64,000 nucleotides of DNA from Leptotrichia sp. oral taxon 212. GTDB lineage: Bacteria; Fusobacteriota; Fusobacteriia; Fusobacteriales; Leptotrichiaceae. The stretch is taken from NCBI RefSeq assembly GCF_001274535.1, contig NZ_CP012410.1, forward strand, positions 841,126 to 905,125, given 5' to 3'. Of the stretch, positions 38,097 through 49,137 are shown piece by piece (the first letter of the stretch is position 1; each line of letters opens with the position of its first letter). Under the pieces are notes generated by a model. It worked only from the letters and a program-made list of their open reading frames with translations, was not told the DNA's origin and searched no databases. The translations under genes were made by a program, and so were the position numbers.

Positions 38097-38285
38097 AATT
38101 TAAGGGAAATAGGTTATTTTAAAATCATAGATTGTAATATTAGAGGAATTGTATCAGTAAATTATGATAGTATATGGGCTAATAGTAAAGGTGTAATTTC
38201 AATAGGAGAATTAGAGTTTGCTCAATATACGATTGATAAAAAGATACGGAATAACGGATTGATACAACAATTTATTAAAATTTAG
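38097..38285 (+). pseudogene. Open fragment without start codon
   Basis: Sixty-two codons are open without an ATG, starting right after a stop (38088-38090). The translation contains CNIRGIVSVNYDSIWANSKG and ends QQFIKI. I do not recognise it. It overlaps the end of the previous fragment by no conserved sequence and is likely a remnant. Confidence 0.4.
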
Positions 38286-38331
38286 TCCTGAGCAAATAGC
38301 TCTCCGGATAATGGATTTGAGGTGATAATTT

Positions 38332-38654
38332 ATGAAAAAAATTTTAATAATAACATTACTTTATTACTAATTTATTATTGCTTTAATAAGGGTGAGATAA
38401 TTAAAGAAAACCATTATGAAATTTCAATACGCCGTTATATTTTTGAATATTCTATTAATAATGATTTGCTTTGGATTTTAGGAGAAAAGAATGAAAAATA
38501 TAACATATCTTCTGGACCATATATGGAAAATGAATTTATATTTGAAACTGTCATAAAAGACAAGGCTAATAATAAAATATATAATTTAAAACGTGAAATA
38601 GATATACTATTTGTAGAGCAAGGAAAAATCAGAAGATGGACTTTTGATCATTAA
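38332..38654 (+). pseudogene. Small lipoprotein-like gene with frameshift in its signal peptide
   Basis: TTGAGGTG then ATG 38332 opens MKKILIITLLYY and stops. A one- or two-base shift near 38360 joins MKKILIITLL to LIYYCFNKGE, giving a signal peptide with a Cys, and then an open frame to 38654 with YEISIRRYIFEYSINNDLLWI. So a small exported or lipid-anchored protein seems broken in its leader. Alternatively the frame may start at an internal codon. No family recognised. Confidence 0.5.
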
Positions 38655-38693
38655 TATTATTTTTTAGAATATATTTGTATTAAATGGTTTTAA

Positions 38694-38924
38694 CAGCGTC
38701 ATAAATTATATGATGAATTTTCAAAGCCTTTTGACTTGAAAAATGGTTTTCCAGATAAACGGGAACTTGGAAATAAATATAACTTACTTACAAATTATAA
38801 AAATCATGAAATATACAGAGGAAGATTCAAGAACAAGAATAAAGATATAATGCTGAAAGAAATAACAAATTCCATAAATATGAGGATAAAAGAAGCAAAA
38901 GAGAGGATAGGAGGAAAAAAATAG
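38694..38924 (+). pseudogene. C-terminal tail of a toxin-like protein (remnant)
   Basis: A stop at 38691-38693 is followed by 76 open codons without a good start. The sequence includes HKLYDEFSKPFDLKNGFPDK and ends MRIKEAKERIGGKK. It looks like the end of a larger protein whose body is lost. The next gene starts two bases after its stop, as in toxin-immunity pairs. The identity as a toxin is inferred from layout only. Confidence 0.45.
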
Positions 38925-38926
38925 AA

Positions 38927-39490
38927 ATGAAGAAACAGCTTTGTTTTATAGTTATGTCCATTGTTTTTGTATATATATATTCTTCTTATAGTTGTATTAA
39001 TGAAATAAAAAGAAAAAAATATGTCCAAAATATACATGAAAAAATTAATAATAACTTTAGCTTAGAAAGGATGACATTAAAAGATGAAACACTGTCTGTA
39101 TATGAATATACTACTAATAGTACAGGTTATTTATTATGTGAAGGAATAGAAAAAATAACATGGACAAATAATTTTAAATATATTGTAGGATATATAAAGT
39201 TAAGTAAACAAGGATTATGTAAAGGATATTTTTATATAAATTCAAATGATGAAAAAGATTATAAATTCAATTTAACCAAAAAAGAGGTAGAAGAAAAATT
39301 TGGAAAAGATATTAAATATCAAAAAAGTATTGATTTTATAAATATATTTGGAGAGAACTCATTTAATGGAGAAAATATATCTGAAATAATTTCATTTTAT
39401 GAATTGGTAACTTTTTTTGGTAGCATACTTTTATATATACTGTTGAATATATTAAATAGTATTATGTATATTATAAAAATAAAAGAATAA
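38927..39490 (+). CDS. Candidate immunity protein with two membrane segments, paralogue 1
   Basis: This 187-residue protein has an N-terminal membrane segment (about residues 5-22), an external domain and a C-terminal membrane segment (about 158-180). The external domain has FYINSNDEKDYKFNLTKKEVEEKFGKDIK, matched in the protein at 39898 (FYINYSD, KKFNLTKEEIEKIF). I do not recognise a Pfam family. Its position directly after a toxin-tail remnant suggests a membrane-held immunity role (inference). GGAGG lies about 15 bases before the ATG. Confidence 0.55.
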   Translation: MKKQLCFIVMSIVFVYIYSSYSCINEIKRKKYVQNIHEKINNNFSLERMTLKDETLSVYEYTTNSTGYLLCEGIEKITWTNNFKYIVGYIKLSKQGLCKGYFYINSNDEKDYKFNLTKKEVEEKFGKDIKYQKSIDFINIFGENSFNGENISEIISFYELVTFFGSILLYILLNILNSIMYIIKIKE

Positions 39491-39622
39491 GATTTACACT
39501 CTGATTTTAATAAACGATAATTTAAAATATAATAATTTTAATATGACGGATACTCCAAGAAGGTAAAAACAGGAAAAGGCAGGGGGAAGTAAAAAAAGGC
39601 ATTCCAAAAGCAAAGAGCCTGA

Positions 39623-39805
39623 TGGAAAAGAATTTACAGGGTTAATGGTACAATAGCAAAAGTAATACCAGATCCTTTAGGAGCAGGAGCTGCTATAACA
39701 AATGAAGAAATGAGAAATGTAAAATTAAAAGATATTTTAATGGAATCATTAAGATTTAGAGAGAAAAATCCTTTTAAATACAAATATATTAATCCTATTT
39801 TTTAA
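39623..39805 (+). pseudogene. Second toxin-tail remnant
   Basis: A stop at 39620-39622 is followed by 60 open codons: WKRIYRVNGTIAKVIPDPL, GAGAAITNEEMRNVKLKDIL and the end NPFKYKYINPIF. Short pieces of other frames lie upstream (for example KGIPKAKSLMEKNLQG). It resembles the last part of a secreted effector and is followed by another immunity-like gene. Identity is inferred from layout. Confidence 0.4.
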
Positions 39806-39897
39806 CATCTTGAAAATATATTGATGTAAAAATATTACAAAAAAGCGTATGTATATTTTATCAAAAAAAGTAAACTGTGACAGTTAGGGAGATTAAA

Positions 39898-40404
39898 ATG
39901 AAAAAATTTGAGATTTTTGTTAAACTATTTGTAGTACTGCTAGTTATTTTTTGTTTTGAAAGTTATTTTAAAGGAGAAATTATACAGAAAACTTTTATGG
40001 ATATAAATGAATACTATTATCTTGAAAGTGGACCCAGTCCTTTTTATTCAGTAAACATATGTGAGTCAAAAGGTAATTTAGATTGTTTTGTTGTAGAAGA
40101 AATTTCAAATCAGGATAAAAATTATTTAATAGGGAAAATGGAAAATAACCAATATTTTTATATTAATTATTCAGATAATAATAAAAAGAAATTTAATTTA
40201 ACAAAAGAAGAGATAGAAAAAATTTTTTCTCAAAAAATTAAATTGGAAAAAGCTAAAAAATATATAAATAAATATGGTAAAGATGAATTTAATCTATTTT
40301 ACGAAATGTTAGTTGCTAAATTTATAATAGCTTTATTTTTTAGCCCTGTTATTTTAATGTTAATTAAATTTAAAATATATCCAAAATCTTGGAACGAAGA
40401 ATAG
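39898..40404 (+). CDS. Candidate immunity protein with two membrane segments, paralogue 2
   Basis: This is a paralogue of the gene at 38927: N-terminal membrane segment, external domain with FYINYSDNNKKKFNLTKEEIEK and a C-terminal membrane segment near residues 140-158. I chose ATG 39898 because AGGGAG precedes it; a GTG at 39877 would run through that site. A possible Cys pair (NICESKGNLDCF) lies in the external domain. An IS end begins 16 bases after its stop. Confidence 0.55.
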   Translation: MKKFEIFVKLFVVLLVIFCFESYFKGEIIQKTFMDINEYYYLESGPSPFYSVNICESKGNLDCFVVEEISNQDKNYLIGKMENNQYFYINYSDNNKKKFNLTKEEIEKIFSQKIKLEKAKKYINKYGKDEFNLFYEMLVAKFIIALFFSPVILMLIKFKIYPKSWNEE

Positions 40405-40420
40405 AGATTGGAATAATTAG

Positions 40421-40449
40421 TGTACTGACCCCAAAAAGTTAGACAAATT
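40421..40449 (+). mobile_element. Lone IS3-family terminal inverted repeat
   Basis: TGTACTGACCCC followed by AAAAAGTTAGACAAA closely resembles the ends of IS3-group (IS150-like) elements. No transposase gene and no matching right end are seen in the next 1.3 kb, so only the end of an element remains. Confidence 0.55.
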
Positions 40450-40593
40450 AATTTAAATAACCGATAAGGTATAAAAATCTAGAATTTTCAGATGATAGAT
40501 TGTAAAATAAGGAAACTTGTTGTTAAAGAAGATAAAGTGAAAAGGTTACTAGTTTAGGAGTTCTTATAATAAGAAAAACATATTATCATATAA
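40450..40593. other. Non-coding decayed stretch after the IS end
   Basis: There is no intact frame here. A short piece reading KLVVKEDKVKRLLV (about 40510-40555) could be the trace of an IS3 orfA, but it is too short to trust. Confidence 0.3.
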
Positions 40594-40770
40594 TTAAACC
40601 TGTTTTTTTCAATTATAACTTATGATAATCCTTCCCCTAAATTTTATTTAGATTTAACTTCGAAATATAAGTTAATCAATTCTTTGGAAACAATAGTTAC
40701 TTCAGATTATATATTGAATGAAAATCATAATAAATTATATATAAAAGAAAATAGCAGAGTAAATAATTAA
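40594..40770 (+). pseudogene. Unrecognised 58-codon remnant
   Basis: The frame is open after a stop at 40591 and has no start codon or binding site. It reads TYDNPSPKFYLDLTSKYKL and NENHNKLYIKENSRVNN before TAA. Origin unknown. Confidence 0.35.
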
Positions 40771-40937
40771 AAGCGGCAGTAGTTAAAACTGGTTAGGAAG
40801 ATTATTTAGGAGTTAGTAAAAAAGTTGAAAACAAAATAATTGGACAAAATGATAAAAAGTAAGAAAATATTTACGCAGTATCTGATGAAAAAACAATAAA
40901 AGCCTGTCAGGCATATAATTGAGAATAAACGGAAGGA
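40771..40937 (+). pseudogene. Decayed toxin tail with several stop codons
   Basis: The frame of the next gene, read upstream, gives EDYLGVSKKVENKIIGQ and ENIYAVSDEKTIKACQAYN, interrupted by TAG, TAA and TGA. The pattern fits the end of a large secreted protein that has rotted away, with a DUF4304-like gene directly after it. Confidence 0.4.
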
Positions 40938-40943
40938 GAAAAA

Positions 40944-41654
40944 ATGGCTGAATTAACAACAAAAGAATTTAATGAAATTTACAAGAAATATTTTAAGGAA
41001 TATTTTGATAAACCGTTAAAAGAAGATGGTTTTAAAAAGAAAGGAACCATAAACTTCTATAGGATGAATAAATTAAATTTAATAGAAGGAATAAATTTTT
41101 AAAGGCACTATGATAATATGACAGTAAATTTTTATATTTCTCCGATATATTGCGGGGTATTAAAAAATTCAATAAGATTAGGAGGAAGATTAGGAAAATT
41201 AAAGTATCAAAGTGATTACTGGTGGGAACTTAAAGATGAGGAAGAGATAAAAAATAATATGGAAAATATATTGGAAGTGATAAGAAATGATTTATATAAA
41301 TGGTTTGAAAAATATGAAAATAAAGATGAGTATGTGGAGTTTTATCGTAATTATGGAAACTGGACTAAAATAAATGAATACATAATAAAAGCAACAACAT
41401 TTGCAAGATTTAAGGAATATGACAATATATTGCCGTATACTGCTAAAGTGAAAGAAGAATATGAAAAGTTTTCATAGGAAGAAAAAGAAAGACAACATTT
41501 TAAGGATACTTTAAATGAAGCCCTATTACTTGAAGAAAAGTTAAAAGAGGGAAAAGAAAGTGTAGACGAGTATATTATTGAAAGAGAAAAACAGTCTTTA
41601 ATAGAACTGGGACTGGATAAAATGTTTAATAAGAAGCAGAAAATAAAGAAATAA
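40944..41654 (+). pseudogene. DUF4304-like immunity gene broken by two in-frame stops
   Basis: From ATG 40944 (with AAGGAG before it) the frame reads FKKKGTINFYRMNKLNLIEGINF, stops at TAA 41100-41102, continues RHYDNMTVNFYISPIYCG, stops at TAG 41475-41477, and runs on to TAA 41654. The DUF4304-like core (FKKKG ... FYR ... INF-x-R ... FTVN-like) is kept on both sides. CAA-to-TAA would explain the first stop, as the family has Gln near that place. DUF4304 proteins occur as immunity genes in polymorphic toxin loci. No frameshift is needed to rebuild the 236-codon gene. Confidence 0.65.
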
Positions 41655-41853
41655 ACAGTCTCTCTAAATTTTTTGAAATACAAAGATTTAAAATATACTG
41701 AAAACACTCTCTAAAATTTAGTACACACCCAAATTTACCATCCTGTACCATATATTATATTTTGAGTTTACACAAAATTATATACACTCTCATAAAATTT
41801 TTTATTATTAATTTCTCAAAGCTACCATAATATTTTATAATTTATCTATATAA

Positions 41854-41898
41854 AAAAACTGCCTTCAAACTGATTATATCTCTTCAAGGCAGTTTTTC
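41854..41898. terminator. Bidirectional terminator between the decayed region and lacZ
   Basis: AAACTGCCTT pairs with AAGGCAGTTT, with A7 on the left and T5 on the right, so it can stop transcripts from both sides. It lies 31 bases beyond the lacZ stop. Confidence 0.85.
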
Positions 41899-41928
41899 CT
41901 TTATCAATTATCATATACAGCAATATTT

Positions 41929-45120
<3,192 letters not shown>

Positions 45121-45181
45121 TTATTCCTTTCAAATAAAAATTAGTCAATAATATAAAAACTATATTTGTTCATTTATTAAA

Positions 45182-45212
45182 ATTTTACTCATATAAAGTA
45201 GTTATTTGTCAA
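45182..45212 (-). promoter_or_regulatory. Candidate lacZ promoter
   Basis: On the minus strand TTGACA (45212-45207) is followed after 19 bases by TAAAAT (45187-45182). The spacing is long, so the -10 assignment is uncertain. I see no clear repressor palindrome. Confidence 0.4.
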
Positions 45213-45213
45213 G

Positions 45214-45236
45214 AAAAATCAAAAAAGTTGATTTTT
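45214..45236 (-). terminator. Possible terminator of the EF-G-like gene
   Basis: On the minus strand AAAAATCAA-CTTTT-TTGATTTTT is followed by CTTGACA. The stem has nine pairs but only two G-C, and it abuts the lacZ -35 box. Confidence 0.4.
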
Positions 45237-45347
45237 TCTGAATTCATTTCCTGTTTTAAATTGTAAAATTTTAAATAACTCATAAATATAGTTTTCGATA
45301 TTAACTTTTAATTTCTTTTTAAAATAGCTTTTTATTTATTTTTATTA

Positions 45348-47333
45348 TTAATCTTTTTTATGTTCACTGATTATTTTATTTGCCAGTTCATAAGGAACTT
45401 CTTCGTATCTTGCCAGAGACATGATAAAGTATCCTCTTCCTTGAGTCATTGCCTTCAGGTCGTTGGCATATTTAAATGTTTCAGCCATAGGAGCTTCAGC
45501 CATTATTTTCTGTTTTGTACCTTTATGGGCTTCCATTCCGATTACTCTACCACGTTTCTTGTTTATGTCTCCCATAATGTCTCCTACATATTCTTCGGGG
45601 ATTATAATTGTAAGTTCCATAATTGGTTCAAGAAGGACAGGTTTTGCTTCCAGCATTCCTTTTTTGAAAGCAAGGTTTGCGGCCACTTTAAATGACATTT
45701 CAGAAGAATCGACATCATGATAGGATCCGTCATAAAGTTCAGCTTTTATATTTGTTACCGGAAATCCTGCAAGGACACCTTGTGACAGAGATTCACGAAG
45801 ACCTTTTTCTACAGCTGGAATATAAGATTTTGGAACACTTCCTCCTACTACAGTTTCTTCAAACGTAAAATGTTCTTCCGAAGGAGAAAATTTGATTTTA
45901 ACATCTCCATATTGTCCATGTCCACCGGACTGTTTCTTATATTTTCCCTGCACATCAGAAGTACCTTTAATTGTTTCCCTGTAAGGAACTTTAAGTTCTT
46001 CGATTTTAACTTCCACTCCAAATTTATTTTTAAGTTTATCAATCAGGGTAGTCGTATGAAGCTCTCCCTGTACTTCCAGTACAGTCTGTCCAGTTTCCAT
46101 ATTTCTGTGCCATGCGAGTGAAGGATCTTCTTCTGTAAGTTTCTGAAGTCCTGAAGATATTTTTTCATCATCATTTTTATTTAACGGCTCAATTGCTACA
46201 AGCATCTGTGCCTTAGGGAAAGTTATATTTGGTACAGCAGCTTCTTTCTCGCTGTTAGCAAGCGTATCAGAAGTCTGAGTCTGAAGAAGTTTAGTGAATA
46301 TTAGGATATCTCCGTATACAGCTTTAGGAAGTTCATCCAGTTTATTTACAACCATAGTAGATATTTTCCCAACTCTTCCTTTTATTCTTTTATTTATATT
46401 ATATATATCGCTGTCAGCTTTCAGTTCGCCCGAAAGGATTTTTACATAGGAAATTTTTCCAAGGAATGAGTCTATAACTGTTTTAAATGTCTGACATACA
46501 AATTCCTTCTTATCAGGATTTACTTTTTTGTTATCTTTTGGTGCAGGCAGATAGTCTCTCACCATATCAAATGTAGTATGTAAACCTATATTTTTAAATG
46601 TGGAACCGCAGATAACAGGAATTACATCACAGTTAAGCACTCCATCTCTAAGCCCTTTATGTATTTCTGCAGTAGTAAATTCTTGACCGTTAAAAAATTT
46701 ATCCATTAATTCTTCATTTGTTTCTGCAACAGCTTCAAGAAGCATATCTCTTACAGGAGTTACAGCATCGTGCATATTTTCAGGTATGGAAGCATTGTGG
46801 CATTCCTTTCCATCGTATTCTCTTGCATACATGTCAACTACATTTATATGACCCTTGAAATCCTCGCCTTTTCCCCATGGGACATGGAATGGAGCTATTC
46901 TTTTTCCATATTTTTCTCTCAACTGTGAAAGTATTTTTTCATAATCTGCCTTTTCACTGTCTATCTTATTTACAAATATAAATCTTGGAATGCTTCTGCT
47001 GTCTGCCAATTCAAGTGAAGTTTCAGTTCCTACAGAAAGATCAGTTGTCCCGTCAACTATAATAATTGCACCGTCTGCAGCGGCAAGACCTGACTCAAGT
47101 TCTCCAAAAAAGTCAGAATATCCTGGAATGTCAAGAAAATTAAATTTTAAAGACTGATACTCCACAGCATGTAAAGTAGTATCACTACTTATCTTAACTG
47201 TATCATTAGGATTGGAAATTCTTGTCGTAAGTCCGGCAGTAAATTCCAAAGCTTCTGTCATGTTACTTTTTCCTGCACCGCTATGTCCTAAGATTGCTAC
47301 ATTCCTAATACTGTCACTCTCGTAAATTCTCAT
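45348..47333 (-). CDS. EF-G-like translation GTPase of the divergent branch
   Basis: The GTP-binding motifs are GHSGAGKS (16-23), DIPGYSD (68-74) and NKID. The remaining domains follow EF-G, ending with MGDINKKRGRVIGMEA. Two hallmarks of canonical EF-G are changed: switch I lacks RGITI, and the catalytic His of DTPGH is Tyr72. This fits the known EF-G-like branch whose members have DTPGY and unknown roles. I chose ATG 47333, behind AGAGGAG; a frame to 47375 includes that site. Not a TetM-type gene by these motifs. Confidence 0.88.
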   Translation of the reverse strand: MRIYESDSIRNVAILGHSGAGKSNMTEALEFTAGLTTRISNPNDTVKISSDTTLHAVEYQSLKFNFLDIPGYSDFFGELESGLAAADGAIIIVDGTTDLSVGTETSLELADSRSIPRFIFVNKIDSEKADYEKILSQLREKYGKRIAPFHVPWGKGEDFKGHINVVDMYAREYDGKECHNASIPENMHDAVTPVRDMLLEAVAETNEELMDKFFNGQEFTTAEIHKGLRDGVLNCDVIPVICGSTFKNIGLHTTFDMVRDYLPAPKDNKKVNPDKKEFVCQTFKTVIDSFLGKISYVKILSGELKADSDIYNINKRIKGRVGKISTMVVNKLDELPKAVYGDILIFTKLLQTQTSDTLANSEKEAAVPNITFPKAQMLVAIEPLNKNDDEKISSGLQKLTEEDPSLAWHRNMETGQTVLEVQGELHTTTLIDKLKNKFGVEVKIEELKVPYRETIKGTSDVQGKYKKQSGGHGQYGDVKIKFSPSEEHFTFEETVVGGSVPKSYIPAVEKGLRESLSQGVLAGFPVTNIKAELYDGSYHDVDSSEMSFKVAANLAFKKGMLEAKPVLLEPIMELTIIIPEEYVGDIMGDINKKRGRVIGMEAHKGTKQKIMAEAPMAETFKYANDLKAMTQGRGYFIMSLARYEEVPYELANKIISEHKKD

Positions 47334-47489
47334 AATATCTCCTCTCAAACCAGTAATCCAAGCTACCGGTTTCACAAATATATTAAATTAGCTAAAATCT
47401 TTACTATTATAATTATAACTCGATTTTTCATAAAGAAAAGACCTTGAAAAAAATAATATAAAAAAAATCAATTAAAGGTATTATACTTA

Positions 47490-47518
47490 TTGACAAAAAC
47501 ATTAAAATAAAGTATTAT
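47490..47518 (+). promoter_or_regulatory. Promoter of the mreC-dinB operon
   Basis: TTGACA (47490-47495) and TATTAT (47513-47518) are exactly 17 bases apart, about 35 bases before mreC. Confidence 0.75.
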
Positions 47519-47552
47519 TTAATGATAACAGAAATATGGAATGGAGGGCTGT

Positions 47553-48482
47553 ATGAAGTCAATTAAATTCAGTAGGGAGCCTGAAAAGAAAAATAATGGT
47601 AGGAACATTTTTATTATAATAGTAATTTTAGCTCTGCTATTTGCTTTTAAAGACAGAATATCTGATTCTTTCAGATTTGTGGATGGAGTAACGCAGATAA
47701 TTAATTTCAAACTAGTTAATGTAAAAAGTATGATTTATACTCAGACACTTAAGTTTAAATCAAAGATAAAGGATATAAGTTATACGAGCAATTATATAGA
47801 AAATAATAAAAAAAGAGATTTTGAACTTCAGAAAAGTAAAGTGGAAAATATGGAACTTGCGAATTTAAAAAGGGAAAATGAAAAACTGAGGGCAGAATTA
47901 GGAATGAGAGCTAAAGCTCCATCTGAATACATAGCAGCAGATGTTGCATTAGTTGAAAATTTCAATTCTTCAGAAAGAATTTTTATTGATAAAGGTAAGA
48001 ATCAGGGAATAGAAGTAAATCTTCCTGTCATGTATGATGGATTTTTAATAGGAAAAGTAGTTAAAGTTGGAGAAAATTATTCGGAAGTAACTTTGCTTAC
48101 AAGTAAGAGTTCCAGACTAAGTATAATTCTTAACGGAATTAATACACAGATACTGAGAGGAAACGGAAATGGAACTTTTTCAATAATTAATTTTAATGAA
48201 GATATAAATGTAAAGGACACTTTTGATATAGAAACATCAGGAGTAAGTGATATATTTCCAAGAGGACTTAAAATTGGGACATTTTATATTAAGGAACTTA
48301 ATGCATTTAAGCAGATTAAGGAAATGAGATTTAAACCATCTTATAATATTTATGACATTCAGAGTGTACTTGTATATAAGTGGAGCAAAAATAATTTTGT
48401 AAATCAAGAAATACAGAAACAGATTGATATTGAAATAGAAGAAGAGTACAAAAAAAATAAAGGAACGACACAGGCAAACTAA
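47553..48482 (+). CDS. mreC: Rod-shape protein MreC
   Basis: A membrane segment near residues 20-36 is followed by a coiled coil (about 70-105, NLKRENEKLRAEL) and the MreC beta-domain with DKGKNQGIEVNLPVMYDGFLIGKV and SRLSIIL. MreC links the elongation machinery to the cell wall. I chose ATG 47553, since GGAGGG sits right before it; ATG 47541 would place the site inside the gene. The C-terminal tail is charged. It heads a long envelope-related operon. Confidence 0.92.
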   Translation: MKSIKFSREPEKKNNGRNIFIIIVILALLFAFKDRISDSFRFVDGVTQIINFKLVNVKSMIYTQTLKFKSKIKDISYTSNYIENNKKRDFELQKSKVENMELANLKRENEKLRAELGMRAKAPSEYIAADVALVENFNSSERIFIDKGKNQGIEVNLPVMYDGFLIGKVVKVGENYSEVTLLTSKSSRLSIILNGINTQILRGNGNGTFSIINFNEDINVKDTFDIETSGVSDIFPRGLKIGTFYIKELNAFKQIKEMRFKPSYNIYDIQSVLVYKWSKNNFVNQEIQKQIDIEIEEEYKKNKGTTQAN

Positions 48483-48564
48483 AGGTTGTTAACTTATTAT
48501 ATATGAGAAATACAGTTAAAACTGTGTTTAATTAACCAAATTTAAAATTATAAGAGGTGAAAAG

Positions 48565-49113
48565 ATGTTTAAAAAACTTAAAAATATATCAATAACTCAG
48601 AGAGTGTTATTTTTGTTTTTACTAGTATCAATTTTTTCTTTTTCAAAAGAATTCTGGGAAAAGAAAAATTTTACTGTTAATGTAACGGAATCATTGACAA
48701 TAAATGGTTCCACTAAATCAAAAGGATATATTATGACATATGGTGGTGGCGCATTGAAACTCCAGATAACTTTCCCAAATGTAAATAAGGGAGAAGTTTA
48801 TACATTTAGACCAGGAAGTAAGACAATATATTATCCATCGCTAAAACAGACTGTTACTCAGAAACTTCATAAGGACGAAGCAAATATACTAGGTGTATTT
48901 AACAAGCTGAGCAGCCTGTCAAGTAAAAAAACACAGACAAAAAATGGAGATACATTTACATTTTCAAATTCAAAACTAATTTCCATAAGAAGTAAAGGCT
49001 ATACAGTAAATTTTAGTAATTACTCAACTTCTAATGGATATTCATACCCAAAGACAATAACAGTAAGAGATGGAAGTTCTCAAGTTACTTATAGTTTATC
49101 TAATTTTAGATAA
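48565..49113 (+). CDS. LolA-like periplasmic lipoprotein carrier
   Basis: A signal peptide is followed by a LolA-type beta domain: NVTESLTINGSTKSKGYIM, then KLQITFPNVNKGEVYTFRPGSKTIYYP and KTITVRDGSSQVTYSLSNF. LolA-like proteins carry lipoproteins across the periplasm. The assignment rests on the pattern of strands and on LolC/LolD-like genes 4 kb further on. It could be another LolA-fold protein. Confidence 0.7.
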   Translation: MFKKLKNISITQRVLFLFLLVSIFSFSKEFWEKKNFTVNVTESLTINGSTKSKGYIMTYGGGALKLQITFPNVNKGEVYTFRPGSKTIYYPSLKQTVTQKLHKDEANILGVFNKLSSLSSKKTQTKNGDTFTFSNSKLISIRSKGYTVNFSNYSTSNGYSYPKTITVRDGSSQVTYSLSNFR

Positions 49114-49137
49114 AAGTTTTAACTGGTAGGAAAAAAC

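Noticed and set aside
40944-41654. Recoding of TAA and TAG as sense codons in the DUF4304-like gene
   Set aside because: Two different stop types would both have to be read through, and both are used as normal stops throughout the window; simple decay is enough.
45348-47333. EF-G-like gene as a tetracycline resistance (TetM-type) protein
   Set aside because: The G-domain changes (DIPGY, no RGITI) match the EF-G-like branch; TetM-type proteins keep the canonical DTPGH motif.
48483-48564. Hairpin ACAGTT-AA-AACTGT between mreC and the LolA-like gene as a terminator
   Set aside because: The loop is only two bases and there is no T run; the operon seems to continue.
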